Of a stretch of 64,000 nucleotides of DNA, positions 62,515 through 64,000 are shown piece after piece. Position 1 is the first letter of the stretch. Each line of letters begins with the position of its first letter. Location: assembly GCA_902363455.1 (NCBI GenBank), contig CABJAC010000007.1, positions 1 through 64,000 on the forward strand, read 5' to 3'. The notes beneath the pieces are model-generated. The model was not told the DNA's origin and ran no database searches. It saw only the letters and a list, made by a program, of their open reading frames with translations. This stretch comes from Caryophanales bacterium. Lineage in GTDB: Bacteria; Bacillota; Bacilli; Exiguobacteriales; Exiguobacteriaceae. Made by a program: the position numbers and the translations under genes.

Positions 62515-62871
62515 TTATTTCAAGCGTTTAGCGAGTGCAATCAACACCCATTGCAACGGCAGGCGTGTCCATAAAGCCCAAGCCGGCAATTTTTTTCCGT
62601 TGATTGGTTTTGGATTGACCGCCATGTTGATGTTTGCCGGCAAGACGGCATAGAGGAAGCCCGGTAATGTCTTGCGGACGATGTCGACGCCGCGACCTGA
62701 CAGTAACATCAGCCCGTACAATACTTCGATGACCCCTGTCAGTTGTACGAAAAAGCGTTTAAACGGGATGAAAGCGGGCATAATCTTAACAAATCCCTTT
62801 TCATTTCGAAAATGACCGATCCCGGCGAACAGCAAGCCGCCACCATACAACACACGCAGTACATACTTCAT
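62515..62871 (-). CDS. DoxX-like membrane protein
   Basis: A 118-aa protein with four hydrophobic segments. MKYVLRVLYGGGLLFAGIGHF and the FVQLTGVIEVLYGLMLL segment are typical of DoxX/DUF4345-like proteins. The start ATG 62871 has GGGAG upstream; the earlier ATG overlaps the SD. The function of the family is unclear, possibly a redox-related membrane protein. Confidence 0.8.
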   Translation of the reverse strand: MKYVLRVLYGGGLLFAGIGHFRNEKGFVKIMPAFIPFKRFFVQLTGVIEVLYGLMLLSGRGVDIVRKTLPGFLYAVLPANINMAVNPKPINGKKLPAWALWTRLPLQWVLIALAKRLK

Positions 62872-63080
62872 CTGAAACATCTCCCTTTGTGACTAAGTTT
62901 GTTACTAAGTACGAAACACACTCAGTGTACCGAACTCCCCGCCTTCGCTCAACTGTTTGAGATTGTCGTCAAATTGTGGGGAATGATGAGTCATTTCGGA
63001 AAAACGACCGTAATTTCATTTCCCGCAGATGAATCTGATACATTAAGGACAGAACAACACACACGAAAGGATTGATTTTG

Positions 63081-64000
63081 ATGGCAGGAAAAACGAGACA
63101 ACTTTTACCGGGACTGACCGGAGGCATCATCGGTGCCGTACTTACCGCAACGGTCGCCTTTCCGATTTTGATGGATCAAGAACAAAAAGTCGCTGACACG
63201 CCTTTATCAAACGGGATGCCAAAACAAATTTCGACGACAACGAGTGATCCGGTAACGAATGCGGTCGCAACAGCACAAAAATCCGTCGTGACGGTCACGA
63301 ACTATCAGTCAGGCAATTCGATGAGTCAGGAAGAAGCGGCAGCAGGATCCGGATCAGGCGTCATTTATAAAAAATCAGACGGCAAAGCTTACATCATCAC
63401 CAATCATCACGTCGTCGACGGCGCTTCGAAACTGGATGTGACTTTAAACAACGGAAAAACGATCAGTGCCAAACTATTGGGCAGTGACGAGACGTATGAC
63501 CTCGCAGTCCTCGAAGTCGAGGCAAAAGATGTCCCGTCCGTCATCACACTCGGAAAATCAGCAGACTTAAAAGCCGGACAAACGGTCCTCGCCATCGGGA
63601 ACCCGCTTGGTGAGTTCCAAAACTCCGTCACCCGAGGGATTGTCAGCTCAAACGACCGGACCGTACCTGTTGATACGAATAAGGATGGACAGGATGACTT
63701 CAATACGACGGTCATCCAAACAGATGCCGCCATCAACCCCGGGAATTCCGGTGGAGCGTTAATCAATGAACAAGGTCAACTGGTCGGGATCAACTCAATG
63801 AAAATTGCCGAAACCGGTGTTGAAGGCGTTGGTTTCAGTATCCCGATTGATGATGCACTGCCGATTTTAAAACAGCTCGAGACCGACGGCGAAGTGAAAC
63901 ACCCGACGCTCGGCGTCGCGCTCCAGGATGTGTCGGCATTCCCGGCCGGTTACCTGCTCGATCAAGTCCAGTTGCCGGAATCACAAAAAACAGGTGTCGT
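63081..64000 (+). CDS. htrA: HtrA/DegP-family serine protease (5' part)
   Basis: A membrane-anchored trypsin-like protease, cut by the window end after about 306 codons. Residues about 8-30 form a TM anchor (GLTGGIIGAVLTATVAFP). The catalytic triad is visible: His (ITNHHVV), Asp (YDLAVLEVE) and Ser (INPGNSGGALI). The PDZ domain begins at the window edge (PTLGVALQDV). It degrades misfolded extracytoplasmic proteins. The SD GAAAGGA is 10 nt before the ATG. Confidence 0.93.
   Translation, partial: MAGKTRQLLPGLTGGIIGAVLTATVAFPILMDQEQKVADTPLSNGMPKQISTTTSDPVTNAVATAQKSVVTVTNYQSGNSMSQEEAAAGSGSGVIYKKSDGKAYIITNHHVVDGASKLDVTLNNGKTISAKLLGSDETYDLAVLEVEAKDVPSVITLGKSADLKAGQTVLAIGNPLGEFQNSVTRGIVSSNDRTVPVDTNKDGQDDFNTTVIQTDAAINPGNSGGALINEQGQLVGINSMKIAETGVEGVGFSIPIDDALPILKQLETDGEVKHPTLGVALQDVSAFPAGYLLDQVQLPESQKTGV

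Overview
The window is chromosomal DNA of a low-to-moderate GC, Gram-positive member of the Bacillales, most probably Exiguobacterium or a close non-sporulating relative. This is inferred from three things. The gene order is Bacillus-like: read from high to low coordinates, miaA-hfq-hflX-(ynbB)-glnR-glnA, then lexA/yneA-yneB-ynzC-tkt-yneF, then a Spo0E-like gene-ccdA-ccdC-yneK, then aconitase, then an acyl-CoA thioesterase and plsY. The cis-elements are also Bacillus-type: LexA, GlnR, CcpA, CcpC, MhqR, SigB and Pho-type sites. The spore-coat genes that interrupt this stretch in B. subtilis are missing.

Layout. 0-0.6 kb: right end of an IS3-family element. 0.7-11 kb: a DeoR regulator-cutC operon behind an apparent Pho-box promoter, plsY, a D,D-carboxypeptidase lipoprotein, a thioesterase, a double-AAA ATPase, two uncharacterised genes and aconitase. 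11-20 kb: accessory stretch with a SigB-type stress gene, a 27-bp perfect palindrome, an esterase, an MhqR-like quinone-stress operon, small membrane and lipoprotein genes, a cysteine hydrolase, a GNAT, a solitary TnpB element and RtcB. 20-32 kb: LysR with an NCS2 permease, an MBL hydrolase, a stress protein with a His-rich tail, RF3, a drug-exporter-type MFS gene behind a leader-peptide attenuator, a phosphatase, a flavohaemoglobin-like pseudoenzyme facing an Rrf2 regulator without Fe-S cysteines, and a VOC-carboxypeptidase fusion. 32-44 kb: yneK, ccdC, ccdA, a Spo0E-like gene, an SH3/3D cell-wall protein, a heterodimeric ABC exporter, yneF, tkt, ynzC, yneB, yneA and lexA.

44-50 kb is a glycerol/dihydroxyacetone module: glpFK under a consensus cre site, converging on dhaKLM, followed by azlCD. 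50-58.7 kb holds yjdI-yjdJ, an AT-rich solitary PD-(D/E)XK-like nuclease gene, glnRA, a PLP enzyme, hflX, a recombinase-fold protein with altered catalytic residues, hfq and miaA. 58.7-64 kb contains a 30-aa membrane protein, a strong candidate small RNA, an ABC-2 transporter, a GDSL esterase, two small genes and the 5' part of an HtrA protease cut by the window end.

The most promising candidates for undescribed biology are: (i) the divergent pair at 28.0-29.4 kb, a flavohaemoglobin homologue without proximal His or FAD domain facing an NsrR-like regulator without cluster cysteines; (ii) the unannotated RNA at about 59.05-59.18 kb; (iii) the attenuator leader at 25.77-25.94 kb; (iv) the isolated nuclease-like gene at 51.0-51.8 kb; (v) the Pho-box array in front of the deoR-type regulator and cutC. 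All functional assignments are from reading the sequence and from family knowledge; no database search was run.
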